The position numbers and the translations under genes were made by a program. This document shows positions 9,221-16,687 of a DNA stretch of 64,000 nt, one piece after another. This DNA comes from Scatomorpha gallistercoris (GTDB lineage: Bacteria > Bacillota > Clostridia > Oscillospirales > Oscillospiraceae), in the NCBI GenBank assembly GCA_018713005.1, contig DVFX01000028.1:1-64000 (forward strand), written 5' to 3'. The first letter of the stretch is position 1. Every line of letters starts with the position of its first letter. The notes under the pieces were generated by a model. It was not told where the DNA came from. It worked only from the letters and a program-made list of their open reading frames with translations, and made no database searches.

Positions 9221-9226
9221 AACAAA
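9207..9226 (-). other. Second partial match to the solo guide, over its own promoter
   Basis: On the minus strand from 9223 the sequence GTTATTGTATCATTGTA matches the guide except at positions 4 and 12, again preceded by TTT (9226-9224). It is an inverted copy of the site at 9087-9103 and covers the -10 box of the small RNA promoter. Autoregulation is possible, but the position-4 mismatch lies in the seed, so binding would be weaker. Confidence 0.4.
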
Positions 9227-9326
9227 GCATTTTTCAATGCTGTCGCTCTCCTGCCAGGGGAGCGTGGATAGAAATGTTTTTGTATCCTTGTACAGTAAAA
9301 ACGGCAGCCGTCAGGCCGCCGTTTTT
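9227..9326 (+). ncRNA. Solo crRNA-like RNA (repeat-like hairpin, short guide, terminator)
   Basis: Positions 9242-9275 read as a divergent CRISPR repeat in the orientation opposite to the array. The first 7 bases (GTCGCTC) and the last 20 (from GGGGAGCG to GAAAT) are identical to the array repeat; the loop is 5 nt instead of 4, and one stem base is changed to give a G-U pair, so the 8-bp stem is kept. The 5' handle TGGATAGAAAT is intact. A guide-like stretch of about 21 nt follows from 9276 and then a terminator stem. Cas5c should process it. It resembles the cas-repressing or antitoxin crRNA-like RNAs (CreR, CreA) described in other CRISPR types. Function is inferred. Confidence 0.75.
9297..9326 (+). 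terminator. Terminator of the solo crRNA-like RNA
   Basis: AAAAACGGC (9297-9305) pairs perfectly with GCCGTTTTT (9318-9326), ending in a T5 run. Flanking ACAG and CTGT extend the pairing. The symmetric A and T runs mean it could act on both strands. Confidence 0.8.
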
Positions 9327-9471
9327 GCTGTATACAGGCTGTATTCTGCCCGGCAAAAATTTTTTTAAAAAATTTTTCCGCCGACCCCGGTTTCGGCGAG
9401 GTCCCTCCGTAATCTATGGGTGTAAGCAAAAAACAAAAAACCAAACACACATAAATAAGGAGATGACTTAA
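9327..9471 (+). promoter_or_regulatory. Upstream region of the acidic lipoprotein gene
   Basis: This stretch holds alternating A and T tracts (9356-9378), likely intrinsically bent, then a small inverted repeat CGCCGA/TCGGCG (9381-9399). A ribosome site AAGGAGATG (9457-9465) precedes the ATG at 9472. No clear housekeeping promoter was found. A SigI-type promoter (C-rich -35) is conceivable around the CGACCCC at 9383 but cannot be settled by eye. Confidence 0.35.
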
Positions 9472-10383
9472 ATGAAGAAGCTGAACGTCAAAACGATAGG
9501 TATCGCCGCCGCTGCCGCCGCCATGCTGGCCCTCGCCGGGTGCGGGGAAAACAACACGGCCTCGCTGCCGCAGGAGAGCCTGCCCGCGCAGAACATCGCG
9601 GCCCCGCAGGAGACCGCAGGAACGCTGCTGCTCAGCGTGAACCCCGCGATAGAGCTCGATTACGACATGGCGGGCGACGTGGTACGGCTCAACGCCCTCA
9701 ACGACGACGCGAAGGCAGTGCTGGCGGGCTACGACAGCTACTACGGCCGCAGCGCCGAGGTCGTCGCCGCCGAGCTGGTGGGTGAGATAGACGAAGCCGG
9801 GTACTTCGACACGACCGTCGCCGGTAATGAGCGCAATATCGTGCTCCGTCTCGAGCGCGGAAGCGAATACCCCGAGGGCTTCCTCACGGAGATAGAGGCC
9901 TCCGTCCGTCAGGCGGTCAGCGAGCGCGGCGGCACGAGCCAGGCGGTGGCAATCGGTGCAGATGACTACAACGCCGCCTACGCAGACAGGGGCTATATCA
10001 GCTCCGACGCCGCGGAGAGGCTGGTGGCGGCGCAGACCGGCGTCGGCAATCCGCAGTTTGTGGTAAAGGAATACGAGCTCGATGACGGCGACTACGAGGT
10101 AGAGCTGATTGTCGACGGTGTGGAGTACGAATACGAGGTTGACGCCTACACAGGCCGCGTGACCGAGGTCGAGCGTGATGACGATAGCTTTGACGACCGC
10201 TACGACGATGTGTACGACGATAACTACGACGACTGGGATGACGATGACTGGGATGACGACGACTGGGATGACGACGACTGGGATGACGACGACTGGGATG
10301 AAGATGACGACGATGATGATTGGGATGATGACTGGGATGACGACGATTGGGACGACGATTGGGACGACGACTGGGATGATTGA
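9472..10383 (+). CDS. Acidic lipoprotein with RsgI-like extracellular domain
   Basis: A 303-residue secreted lipoprotein: positively charged start, hydrophobic stretch and lipobox LALAGC (Cys about residue 24). Residues 50-120 carry the RsgI-type core (LLLSVNPAIELDYDMAGDVV), the same fold that follows the membrane segment in anti-sigma-I factors. A PepSY-like stretch follows (YELDDGDYEVELIVDGVEYE). The last 60 or so residues are almost only Asp and Trp, built on a DWDDD unit. It lacks the cytoplasmic anti-sigma domain. It stands just upstream of sigI-rsgI and shares both core and acidic tail with RsgI, so it may be an extra sensor or ligand of that system. That role is inference. Confidence 0.7.
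   Translation: MKKLNVKTIGIAAAAAAMLALAGCGENNTASLPQESLPAQNIAAPQETAGTLLLSVNPAIELDYDMAGDVVRLNALNDDAKAVLAGYDSYYGRSAEVVAAELVGEIDEAGYFDTTVAGNERNIVLRLERGSEYPEGFLTEIEASVRQAVSERGGTSQAVAIGADDYNAAYADRGYISSDAAERLVAAQTGVGNPQFVVKEYELDDGDYEVELIVDGVEYEYEVDAYTGRVTEVERDDDSFDDRYDDVYDDNYDDWDDDDWDDDDWDDDDWDDDDWDEDDDDDDWDDDWDDDDWDDDWDDDWDD
10231..10305 (+). repeat. 15-bp tandem repeat encoding DWDDD units
   Basis: Five consecutive 15-bp units start at 10231, 10246, 10261, 10276 and 10291. Units 2-4 are identical (GACTGGGATGACGAC); the first and last differ by one or a few bases. Further degenerate copies continue to the stop codon. In-frame length variation by slippage would change the acidic tail without breaking the gene. 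Confidence 0.9.
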
Positions 10384-10420
10384 TTAGTTTACTGAGATTT
10401 AATGCGGATTTCACACGGAT

Positions 10421-10500
10421 TTGATGTAAAATCCTGACGCCTGTGATATTCTCGTAAAAACCTGCGCGCCGGCCCGCTGCCAAGACCGGCGCGCGGCTTT
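10421..10500 (+). promoter_or_regulatory. sigI promoter candidate and leader hairpin
   Basis: TTGATG (10421-10426) lies 17 bp from TGATAT (10444-10449). Between this and sigI is a GC-rich inverted repeat, GCGCGCCGG paired with CCGGCGCGC (about 10465-10495). It is not followed by a full T-run, so it may be a leaky terminator of the lipoprotein gene or a structured leader of sigI. Confidence 0.45.
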
Positions 10501-10513
10501 ATGGGGGATGACG

Positions 10514-11230
10514 ATGGTCTCGACGAAGCAGGACATAATCGAATGGGTACTCGCGGCCAAGGAGGACCCGGATGCCGCAGACAGCCTTATAAACCAGTAC
10601 ATGGGCTTCATCCGCGCCGAGGCCGGGAAACTCAGCTTCGGCGACAAAGAGGATGAGCTGAGCGTCGCCATGCTTGCGTTTTACGAGGCGGTGCTCGGCT
10701 ATGAGCGCTCGCGCGGGAGTTTCCTCCGTTTTGCCGCGAAGGTCATACGCTCACGGCTCATCGACTACCACCGCAGCGAGAGCCGCCACCGCGGACACGG
10801 CTCGCTGAACGAGCGCGCGGGCGAGGACGGCGCAGAGCTTCTGGAGCTCCTGCCCGATACGCGCGACGATATAGAGGAGCTGAACACCCGCGAGGCGGCG
10901 CAGGGCGAGATAGAGGAGTACGCCAAGACGATTGCCGCCTTCGGCCTGACTTTCTCCGATGTCGCGGACAACTGTCCGAAGCAGGAGCGGACGCTCCGCG
11001 CCTGCCTTGACGCGCTGGGATACGCGAGGCAAAAGCCGGAATTGCTCGCCGCCGTGGAAAAAAGCGGCAAGCTGCCCATGGCGGAATTGGCCTCCGGTGC
11101 GGGCGTCGAGCGCAAGACGCTTGAGCGGCACAGAAAATACCTGGTCGCCATGCTGCTCGCCTTCACCAACGGTTTTGAGTTAATACGCGGCCACCTGTGC
11201 AGGCTCGATGGCGGGAGGGGGACGAAATGA
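10514..11230 (+). CDS. sigI: RNA polymerase sigma factor SigI
   Basis: A 238-residue sigma-70-family protein of the SigI type. Region 2 is visible in LINQYMGFIRAEA, DELSVAMLAFYEAVLGYE and FLRFAAKVIRSRLIDYHR. The C-terminal part (GVERKTLERHRKYLVAMLLA, then ELIRGHL) is the SigI-specific end used in place of region 4. An ATG two codons upstream abuts GGGGG; this ATG has that site 6 bases before it and is preferred. It overlaps rsgI by ATGA, so the pair is coupled. SigI factors respond to extracellular signals sensed by RsgI. Confidence 0.9.
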   Translation: MVSTKQDIIEWVLAAKEDPDAADSLINQYMGFIRAEAGKLSFGDKEDELSVAMLAFYEAVLGYERSRGSFLRFAAKVIRSRLIDYHRSESRHRGHGSLNERAGEDGAELLELLPDTRDDIEELNTREAAQGEIEEYAKTIAAFGLTFSDVADNCPKQERTLRACLDALGYARQKPELLAAVEKSGKLPMAELASGAGVERKTLERHRKYLVAMLLAFTNGFELIRGHLCRLDGGRGTK

Positions 11231-11988
11231 AATACCTGATACTTGAGTCCCGGGCCGCCTACTGCGTCGCCCTCGGAGAGGATGGACGCTGCATAAAGTG
11301 CGCAAATATGAGCTACGAGGTCGGCGACAGGGTGGAGGACGTGATTGAGCTGAAGCTGCCCGAGCGGCGCGACAACCGCCGTATAGTGCGCATGGCGTCG
11401 CTCTGCGCGGGACTGGCCGCCTGTGTGTGCATAGCCTTCTTCGGCTGGTATCGCCCCAATTATGCGGCCTACGGCACCTTACGCATGAGTATAAACCCCG
11501 ATGTGGAGCTGACGCTCAGCCGCACGGAGCGCGTACTGGATGCCGAAGGGCTGAACGCCGACGGCGCTGCGCTGTTGGACGGCCTGGATTTGTCCGGCAT
11601 GGATGCGCAGGCGGCGGCTGACGCCTTGGTCGCACAGTCTATTGCGGACGGTTATCTCTCCGAGGGCGGGCAGGTGACTGTGTCTGTGGACGGCGGCAGT
11701 GAGGACTGGCGCAGCGAGACTGAGGGCGATACGCTCGAGACACTCGAAGAGCGCTACGGCACCTTCGCCATAATCCGCACGCCTGAAGAGCCGATAATCA
11801 CCGTACCGGTTTCGACTGCGAGCCCGACGCCCACGCCGACGGCGGTCCCAACCCCGACTCCGCCCCCTGTGCAGAGCATACCGCCCTACGTTGACGATGA
11901 CGACGGCCGGGACGACGATGACAGCGACGACAGCGATGATGACGATGATGACGGCGCGGACGGCGGCAATGATGATTGGGACGATTGA
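11227..11988 (+). CDS. rsgI: Anti-sigma-I factor RsgI family, acidic C-terminal tail
   Basis: A 253-residue membrane anti-sigma factor. Residues 1-50 form the cytoplasmic RsgI N-terminal domain (VALGEDGRCIKCANM, then VGDRVEDVIEL). One transmembrane segment follows (SLCAGLAACVCIAFFGW), then the extracellular core beginning GTLRMSINPDVELTLS. A Thr-Pro linker and a tail of Asp with a final DDWDD complete it. In other Clostridia the C-terminal module senses polysaccharide; here there is no recognisable carbohydrate-binding module, only the acidic tail, which is shared with the lipoprotein at 9472-10383. Confidence 0.88.
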   Translation: MKYLILESRAAYCVALGEDGRCIKCANMSYEVGDRVEDVIELKLPERRDNRRIVRMASLCAGLAACVCIAFFGWYRPNYAAYGTLRMSINPDVELTLSRTERVLDAEGLNADGAALLDGLDLSGMDAQAAADALVAQSIADGYLSEGGQVTVSVDGGSEDWRSETEGDTLETLEERYGTFAIIRTPEEPIITVPVSTASPTPTPTAVPTPTPPPVQSIPPYVDDDDGRDDDDSDDSDDDDDDGADGGNDDWDD

Positions 11989-12130
11989 GGCCAGGAGCCA
12001 AAGCGCCGCGTGGAGCCAAATTCTGCGCTTTGCGGCGGAAGAGGATTGCTTGTGCTGTACAGTGCCGTCATGGGTTCCGGAAGGATATGCCCGGCCCGTA
12101 TAAGGCGGCGTCGTGGCCCGTATTTTCCAG

Positions 12131-12186
12131 GCCCTGTGCAAAACAGGGCAAAACTGATGCCGGCACGGAATTTCCCGTGCCGGCAT
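12131..12186. terminator. Two hairpins between convergent genes
   Basis: GCCCTGT/ACAGGGC (12131-12149) and a 12-bp perfect inverted repeat ATGCCGGCACGG/CCGTGCCGGCAT (12157-12168 and 12175-12186) separate rsgI from the convergent aco operon. The larger one closely resembles the terminator stem of the TPP riboswitch at 45110-45135. Neither has a long T-run, so termination efficiency is uncertain. The remainder of 11989-12248 holds no convincing gene. Confidence 0.55.
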
Positions 12187-12248
12187 TGGTATGCGGGCGA
12201 GAGGGACGGCGCAGGCGCGCCGTCAGGCCCGGGGTGAAATACAGGAGC

Positions 12249-12548
12249 TCAGAACAGCTCGTCGCCGCTCTTGCAGTCCAGGCCGGGGTGCAGGTCGAAC
12301 CGCACCGCACCGACGCGGGCCCTGCCCTTGACGGCTTCCTGGACGAGATACGTCCCGCGTATGCCGAAGCCTCCGCACAGCTCTATGGCGGAGCAGCCGG
12401 CGTCCGCCATTTCAACGGCGGCTGCGACGCCCTCCTCATAGGTGGAGACTCCGATTGACGTGAGCTCGACGCCAGGCGTTTTGACTACCGAGCGATGAAG
12501 CGCAGGGTCGGCGCCCGGGGCGATAAATATGAAAGCAGCTGTCAGCAT
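12249..12548 (-). CDS. DUF6506 family small protein
   Basis: A 99-residue soluble protein beginning MLTAAFIFIAPGADPALHR, with VELTSIGVSTYEEGV and AIELCGGFG. It matches my recollection of the DUF6506 family of unknown function. GTAGGAGG precedes the ATG. It is the last gene of the acetoin dehydrogenase operon, 11 bp after acoL, so it may serve the same pathway, but no reaction can be assigned. Confidence 0.75.
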   Translation of the reverse strand: MLTAAFIFIAPGADPALHRSVVKTPGVELTSIGVSTYEEGVAAAVEMADAGCSAIELCGGFGIRGTYLVQEAVKGRARVGAVRFDLHPGLDCKSGDELF

Positions 12549-12559
12549 GGCTTAGCCTC

Positions 12560-14233
12560 CTACTTCCTGTTGGGTATATGCACCGCGCGTTTGTCCGCCG
12601 CAAGAACGGCCTCGCGCAGCCCCTCGGATACGGTCGGATGGCAGTGTATTGTGTCCGCCAGCTCGTCCAGCGTAGCCTCGAGACGTATTGCGAGCGCGGC
12701 CTCCTCTATGAGGTCCGTGGCGCGGTCGGCCAGGATGTGTACGCCGAGTATCTCGCCGTACTTTGCCCCGGCTATAACCTTTATCATGCCGTTAACGGCG
12801 CCGACAACCAGGCTTTTGCCATTCGCGCTGGTGGGGAAGCGCCCGACCTTGTACTCGATTCCAAGCTCCTTGCACCGTTCCTCGGTAAGCCCGACGCAGG
12901 CGAACTCAGGACCGACGTAGGCGCAGCTCGGGCTGGCGTCGGGATTGAAAACAGAGCTTCCGCCCATAGCGTTTTCAGCTGCTACCTCGCCCATGGCCAT
13001 GGCGGCGTGGGCCAGCATCAGCTTGCCGTTGCAGTCGCCTACGGCGTAGATGCCGCTGACGCTGGTTTCCATGCGCTCGTCCGTGACGATGTATCCGTTT
13101 TCGAGCTTTACGCCTGTTTTGTCCAGACCCAGCGAGGCGGTGTTTGGCCCGCGGCCGACACTGAGCAGCACCTTTTCCGCGCTTATTGTACGCTCGCCCG
13201 ACGGGGTCCTGACCTTTACGTCCGCGCCGACTCCCGTGTCCGAAACAGAGAGTACGGTGGAGCCGGTAAGTATCTCCATACCGGCGGCTTCAAGCTGCGC
13301 CTGCACCATGCCTGTCAGCTCTGCGTCCATGAGCGGCAGGAGCTTTGGAAGCATCTCCACCACCGTCACCTTTGTGCCGAAGCGCTGATAAACGCTGCCC
13401 AGCTCTATGCCGATGACGCCTCCGCCTATGACAAGCAGGCTCTCAGGTATGTGGTCCAGCGTCAGCGCGCCCGTGGAGTCTATTACTGCCCCGGACTCCT
13501 TCACGCCGGGTATGGGCGGAACAATCGGGTAGGAGCCGGAGGAGATTATAATCTTGTCGGCTGTCAGGCTCCTGCCGTCCACGCTGACGGTGCGCGCCCC
13601 GGTGAACACGGCTTCGCCGTTTATCACGCTTATCTTGTTGGCCCGCATAAGCGCGGCGACGCCCGAGGTCAGCTTGTCGCTAACGCCCTGCCGGTTGGCC
13701 TGTACCCTGGCCCAGTCGACGGCAACGTCGCGGCCGAGGATGCCTATGCCTTCGGAGTGCGTTGCAAGCTCATACACCTCGGCGCTGTGCAGCAGGGCCT
13801 TGGTGGGCATGCATCCGCGGTTGAGGCAGGTGCCGCCTATTCTGTCGCGCTCAATCAGAGTTACCCTGGCTCCGAGCTGGGCGGCGCGTATCGCCGCGAC
13901 ATAGCCGCCCGGGCCTCCGCCTATAACGAGTACGCTGCCTGCCTCGGCCTCCTTTGCCTCCGGCGCGGCGACGGGCGCGTCGGCCACGGCTTCTCCGGGC
14001 TGGCCGATGACGGCGACCTTTTCAAGGCATTTGGCGGAGCCTCCTTCCGGGACGTATATTTTCAGCAGCGTGCCTGAGCCGGACGCCTCGATGGTGTTGG
14101 TGAGCTTGTCGGTCTCGACCTCGAACAGCCCTTCGCCCTCGTTGACCGTATCTCCCTCATGCTTGAGCCACTTGCTTACCGTGCCTTCGGTCATAGTGAG
14201 GCCCAGCTTGGGCATGACAATTTCTTTCGCCAT
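12560..14233 (-). CDS. acoL: Dihydrolipoamide dehydrogenase with N-terminal lipoyl domain (acetoin dehydrogenase E3)
   Basis: E3 reoxidises dihydrolipoamide with NAD+ in the acetoin dehydrogenase complex. Residues 1-75 are a lipoyl domain with the modified Lys in ETDKLTN. After an Ala-rich linker comes the flavoprotein: FAD motif GGGPGGYVAA, redox pair GGTCLNRGCMPTK, NAD motif VIGGGVIGIELG, and the dimer-interface HxxxxxE as HCHPTVSE. The product has 557 residues; AAGGAGG fixes the start. Its lipoyl domain is nearly identical, also at DNA level, to that of acoC just upstream. Confidence 0.96.
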   Translation of the reverse strand: MAKEIVMPKLGLTMTEGTVSKWLKHEGDTVNEGEGLFEVETDKLTNTIEASGSGTLLKIYVPEGGSAKCLEKVAVIGQPGEAVADAPVAAPEAKEAEAGSVLVIGGGPGGYVAAIRAAQLGARVTLIERDRIGGTCLNRGCMPTKALLHSAEVYELATHSEGIGILGRDVAVDWARVQANRQGVSDKLTSGVAALMRANKISVINGEAVFTGARTVSVDGRSLTADKIIISSGSYPIVPPIPGVKESGAVIDSTGALTLDHIPESLLVIGGGVIGIELGSVYQRFGTKVTVVEMLPKLLPLMDAELTGMVQAQLEAAGMEILTGSTVLSVSDTGVGADVKVRTPSGERTISAEKVLLSVGRGPNTASLGLDKTGVKLENGYIVTDERMETSVSGIYAVGDCNGKLMLAHAAMAMGEVAAENAMGGSSVFNPDASPSCAYVGPEFACVGLTEERCKELGIEYKVGRFPTSANGKSLVVGAVNGMIKVIAGAKYGEILGVHILADRATDLIEEAALAIRLEATLDELADTIHCHPTVSEGLREAVLAADKRAVHIPNRK

Positions 14234-14243
14234 ATGTGCCTCC

Positions 14244-15578
14244 TTATGCAAGCAGCAGCGCGGGGTTTTCCATGAGCTTCTTTATGCGCTGAAGGAACTG
14301 GGCGGCCACGGAACCGTCGACAACCCGGTGATCGGCTGTCAGCGAGAGGTTCATAATGGGTCTGACGCAGATTTCACCGTTGACTACGACGACTTTGTCC
14401 TCCATGGTGTTGACGCCGAGAATGGCCACCTCGGGCTGGTTGATTATGGGGGAGAAGCTTTCGATTCCGTACATACCGAGGTTGGTTATTGTGAAGGTCC
14501 CGCCGGAGAGCGCATCCATTGGCAGCCTGCCCTCGCGCGCCTTGGCGGCAAGCTCCTTGACCTCGGCGGAGATTTCGCTGAGCGTTTTCTTGTCGGCGTC
14601 GCGCACATTGGGGACCACGAGGCCGTTGTCCAGCGCGACGGCCACGCCCATATTTACATAGTGCTTGTATATTATCTTGTTGCCGTCAACAGAGCAGTTG
14701 AGCAGGGGGAATTCTGTCAGGGCTTTGGCCACAATCTTTACGAGAAGATCCGTGTAGCTGACCTTTACGTCGTCGCTTTTAAGCTGCTCGCGCAGACGCT
14801 TCAGCTCGGTCATGTCTATGCCGAGATTGAAGGTTACTGTCGGGCTGGTCATATGGGAGTTGAGCATGTTGTTTGCGATGGCCTTTCGCATGCCGTTCAT
14901 AGGCACCGCTTCCTCGCGCGGCGCGGCGGGGGCCGGGCCTGTGCCCGCGCCCTGTACGGCGGCCAGTATGTCCGCAGCCAGTACGCGCCCGTGCGCTGGG
15001 ATATCTTTCAGCTCTACTCCTATGTCGGCCGCCACCTTGGCCGCGAGCGGGCTTGCCTTGACCTTGGGCCCGGAGTCCTCCGGCATGGGGGACGGCGCCG
15101 CCCCGGCAGGCTTGTAGTTCTTGACGTCCTCCTCGGTTATGCGGCCCTTGGGGCCGGTGCCGGAGACGAGGGAGATGTCTATGCCAAGGGACTTCGCGAG
15201 CTTTTTCGCCGCCGGGGATGCAAGTACGCGCTCGCCCGGGGCCCTGGCAGGCGCCGGCGCGGCGGGCGCGGCGGGCGCCGCCGCACCGGCCTTGGGCTCC
15301 GCGGGGGCGGCTCCGCCCAAAAGCGCCGCGTAGTCCTCTCCGGGCTCGCCTATGACGGCGACCGGCTTCAGGCAGGGCACCTCCGCGCCCTCGGCGGCAA
15401 CTATTTTCAAGAGGACGCCCGAAACGGACGCCTCGATGGTGTTGGTGAGCTTGTCGGTTTCGACCTCGAACAGCCCTTCGCCCTCTTTAACTGTGTCGCC
15501 CTCGTGCTTAAGCCACTTGCTGACCGTACCTTCGGTCATAGTGAGGCCCAGCTTGGGCATGACTATAACTTTCGCCAT
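14244..15578 (-). CDS. acoC: Dihydrolipoamide acetyltransferase (acetoin dehydrogenase E2)
   Basis: E2 transfers the acetyl group from lipoyl to CoA and forms the core of the complex. The 444-residue protein has a lipoyl domain (ETDKLTN), an Ala-Pro linker, two successive peripheral-subunit-binding domains (around ASPAAKKLAKSLGID and ASPLAAKVAADIGVE), and a catalytic domain ending with the active-site HRVVDG in LTADHRVVDGSVAAQFL. Two E3-binding domains are more than most bacterial E2 proteins carry. It sits between acoX and acoL. Confidence 0.95.
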   Translation of the reverse strand: MAKVIVMPKLGLTMTEGTVSKWLKHEGDTVKEGEGLFEVETDKLTNTIEASVSGVLLKIVAAEGAEVPCLKPVAVIGEPGEDYAALLGGAAPAEPKAGAAAPAAPAAPAPARAPGERVLASPAAKKLAKSLGIDISLVSGTGPKGRITEEDVKNYKPAGAAPSPMPEDSGPKVKASPLAAKVAADIGVELKDIPAHGRVLAADILAAVQGAGTGPAPAAPREEAVPMNGMRKAIANNMLNSHMTSPTVTFNLGIDMTELKRLREQLKSDDVKVSYTDLLVKIVAKALTEFPLLNCSVDGNKIIYKHYVNMGVAVALDNGLVVPNVRDADKKTLSEISAEVKELAAKAREGRLPMDALSGGTFTITNLGMYGIESFSPIINQPEVAILGVNTMEDKVVVVNGEICVRPIMNLSLTADHRVVDGSVAAQFLQRIKKLMENPALLLA

Positions 15579-15590
15579 GTACTGACCTCC

Positions 15591-16586
15591 TTACTTTGTG
15601 TTGTACATTCCCAGCCCCGCCGCGCGCGCGAGTATTTCCCGCGGAAGGACGCGCCACGGCCCGTCGCGGTTTATGACAAACGTCACCTCGTCGCCGGGAT
15701 GTATGCGCACTTCGCGCTCTCCGTCCAGGGCAATCATGCATCTGTTTTCCGCCGTGAATGTGTACGGCTCACCTAGGCCCAGGCGGCTGGAGCCGGACAC
15801 ATATACCGGGGTCAGGACTCCCGCGGCTATCGGCGCAAGTACGCCCTTTCCCTCACTGCCGAGAGTTATGCACAGCCCGAAGTCATCCGTATCCTCTACT
15901 ATTTCGTAGGCCCCGGCTACGGCTGAGAAGCCTATCGTAGCCGGATGGCAGCGGGTTACGGCTATCCTCCGTATGCGCTCCGGATCCCAGATCGCCTTGG
16001 CGCCGGTGTAGAAATCGTCCGAAACAACGGCGTCCACAAGGGCTATGTCCCTGGCCTCACCGTTGACAAAGACGGTTATTTTCTTGTCATGTATGCAGCA
16101 GCCGCGCGGATTTTCCATAAGCGCTGCCGCTGCGGCGGCCATACCGGCCACCGTACCCTCCATCATGGCGGGGTATACGTTGTTTGTGCCGGTGGATATG
16201 CTCAGCATGGGGGTGCATCCCGCCGCCTTGGCCGCTGCCCGTGAGGTGCCGTCGCCTCCGAGCACGACTATGCAGCCCACGCCCTGCTCCGACATCATCC
16301 GTGCGGCGCGCACGGTGTCCTCCATGGTGGCCTCCAGCTCAAAGTCCAGCAGGCGGAGGCCGGCGCTGAGTACGCCGTCGTCCTCCAGAGCGTCTTTAAC
16401 GGCATAGCCTATCATAAAGGTGTCCGGCATGAACACCGCCTCGTCAATGCCCATGCCCTGGGCGGCCAGGACTATGCGCTTGCAGATGTTTACCTTTTCA
16501 TTGTTGTCTATGGTTGTGGCGTAGGATACAAGCCTGCGTATGTCCTTGCCCGATGCCGGATTTGCAATGATACCGATTGAGGCCAT
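15591..16586 (-). CDS. acoX: AcoX-type NAD kinase-like protein
   Basis: AcoX is a conserved member of acetoin dehydrogenase operons related to ATP-NAD kinases; its biochemical role is unsettled. The 331-residue product has IGIIANPASGKDIRRLV at the start and the kinase loop VVLGGDGTSRAAAKA, then ISTGTNNVYP. An upstream frame would add 19 residues, but GGAGG lies just before the ATG used here. It follows acoB after a strong hairpin (16631-16671). Confidence 0.9.
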   Translation of the reverse strand: MASIGIIANPASGKDIRRLVSYATTIDNNEKVNICKRIVLAAQGMGIDEAVFMPDTFMIGYAVKDALEDDGVLSAGLRLLDFELEATMEDTVRAARMMSEQGVGCIVVLGGDGTSRAAAKAAGCTPMLSISTGTNNVYPAMMEGTVAGMAAAAAALMENPRGCCIHDKKITVFVNGEARDIALVDAVVSDDFYTGAKAIWDPERIRRIAVTRCHPATIGFSAVAGAYEIVEDTDDFGLCITLGSEGKGVLAPIAAGVLTPVYVSGSSRLGLGEPYTFTAENRCMIALDGEREVRIHPGDEVTFVINRDGPWRVLPREILARAAGLGMYNTK

Positions 16587-16630
16587 ATAGCACCTCCCTG
16601 ACCTACAGATAGCGGATTCCTCCGTAAAAA

Positions 16631-16671
16631 GCGGCCCGCGCAAGGGCTTGCGCCTGGCTTGCGCGGGCCGC
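16631..16671 (-). terminator. Hairpin with T-run inside the aco operon
   Basis: On the minus strand 14-bp arms (16671-16658 and 16644-16631) are perfectly complementary and are followed by TTTTT. This is a textbook intrinsic terminator placed between acoB and acoX. It would lower expression of acoX-acoC-acoL relative to acoA-acoB unless read through or controlled. Confidence 0.75.
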
Positions 16672-16687
16672 GCCCGGAAAGAACGGG

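Noticed and set aside
9242..9275. Possibility that the solo repeat is only a relic of an old array
   Set aside because: A relic would not be expected to have its own well-spaced promoter, a terminator right after one guide length, and a guide that matches the neighbouring promoter region.
9202..9450. Minus-strand frame of 82 codons over the solo repeat RNA
   Set aside because: It reads through the repeat hairpin and terminator and has no ribosome site, so a toxin gene partner for the RNA is not supported here.
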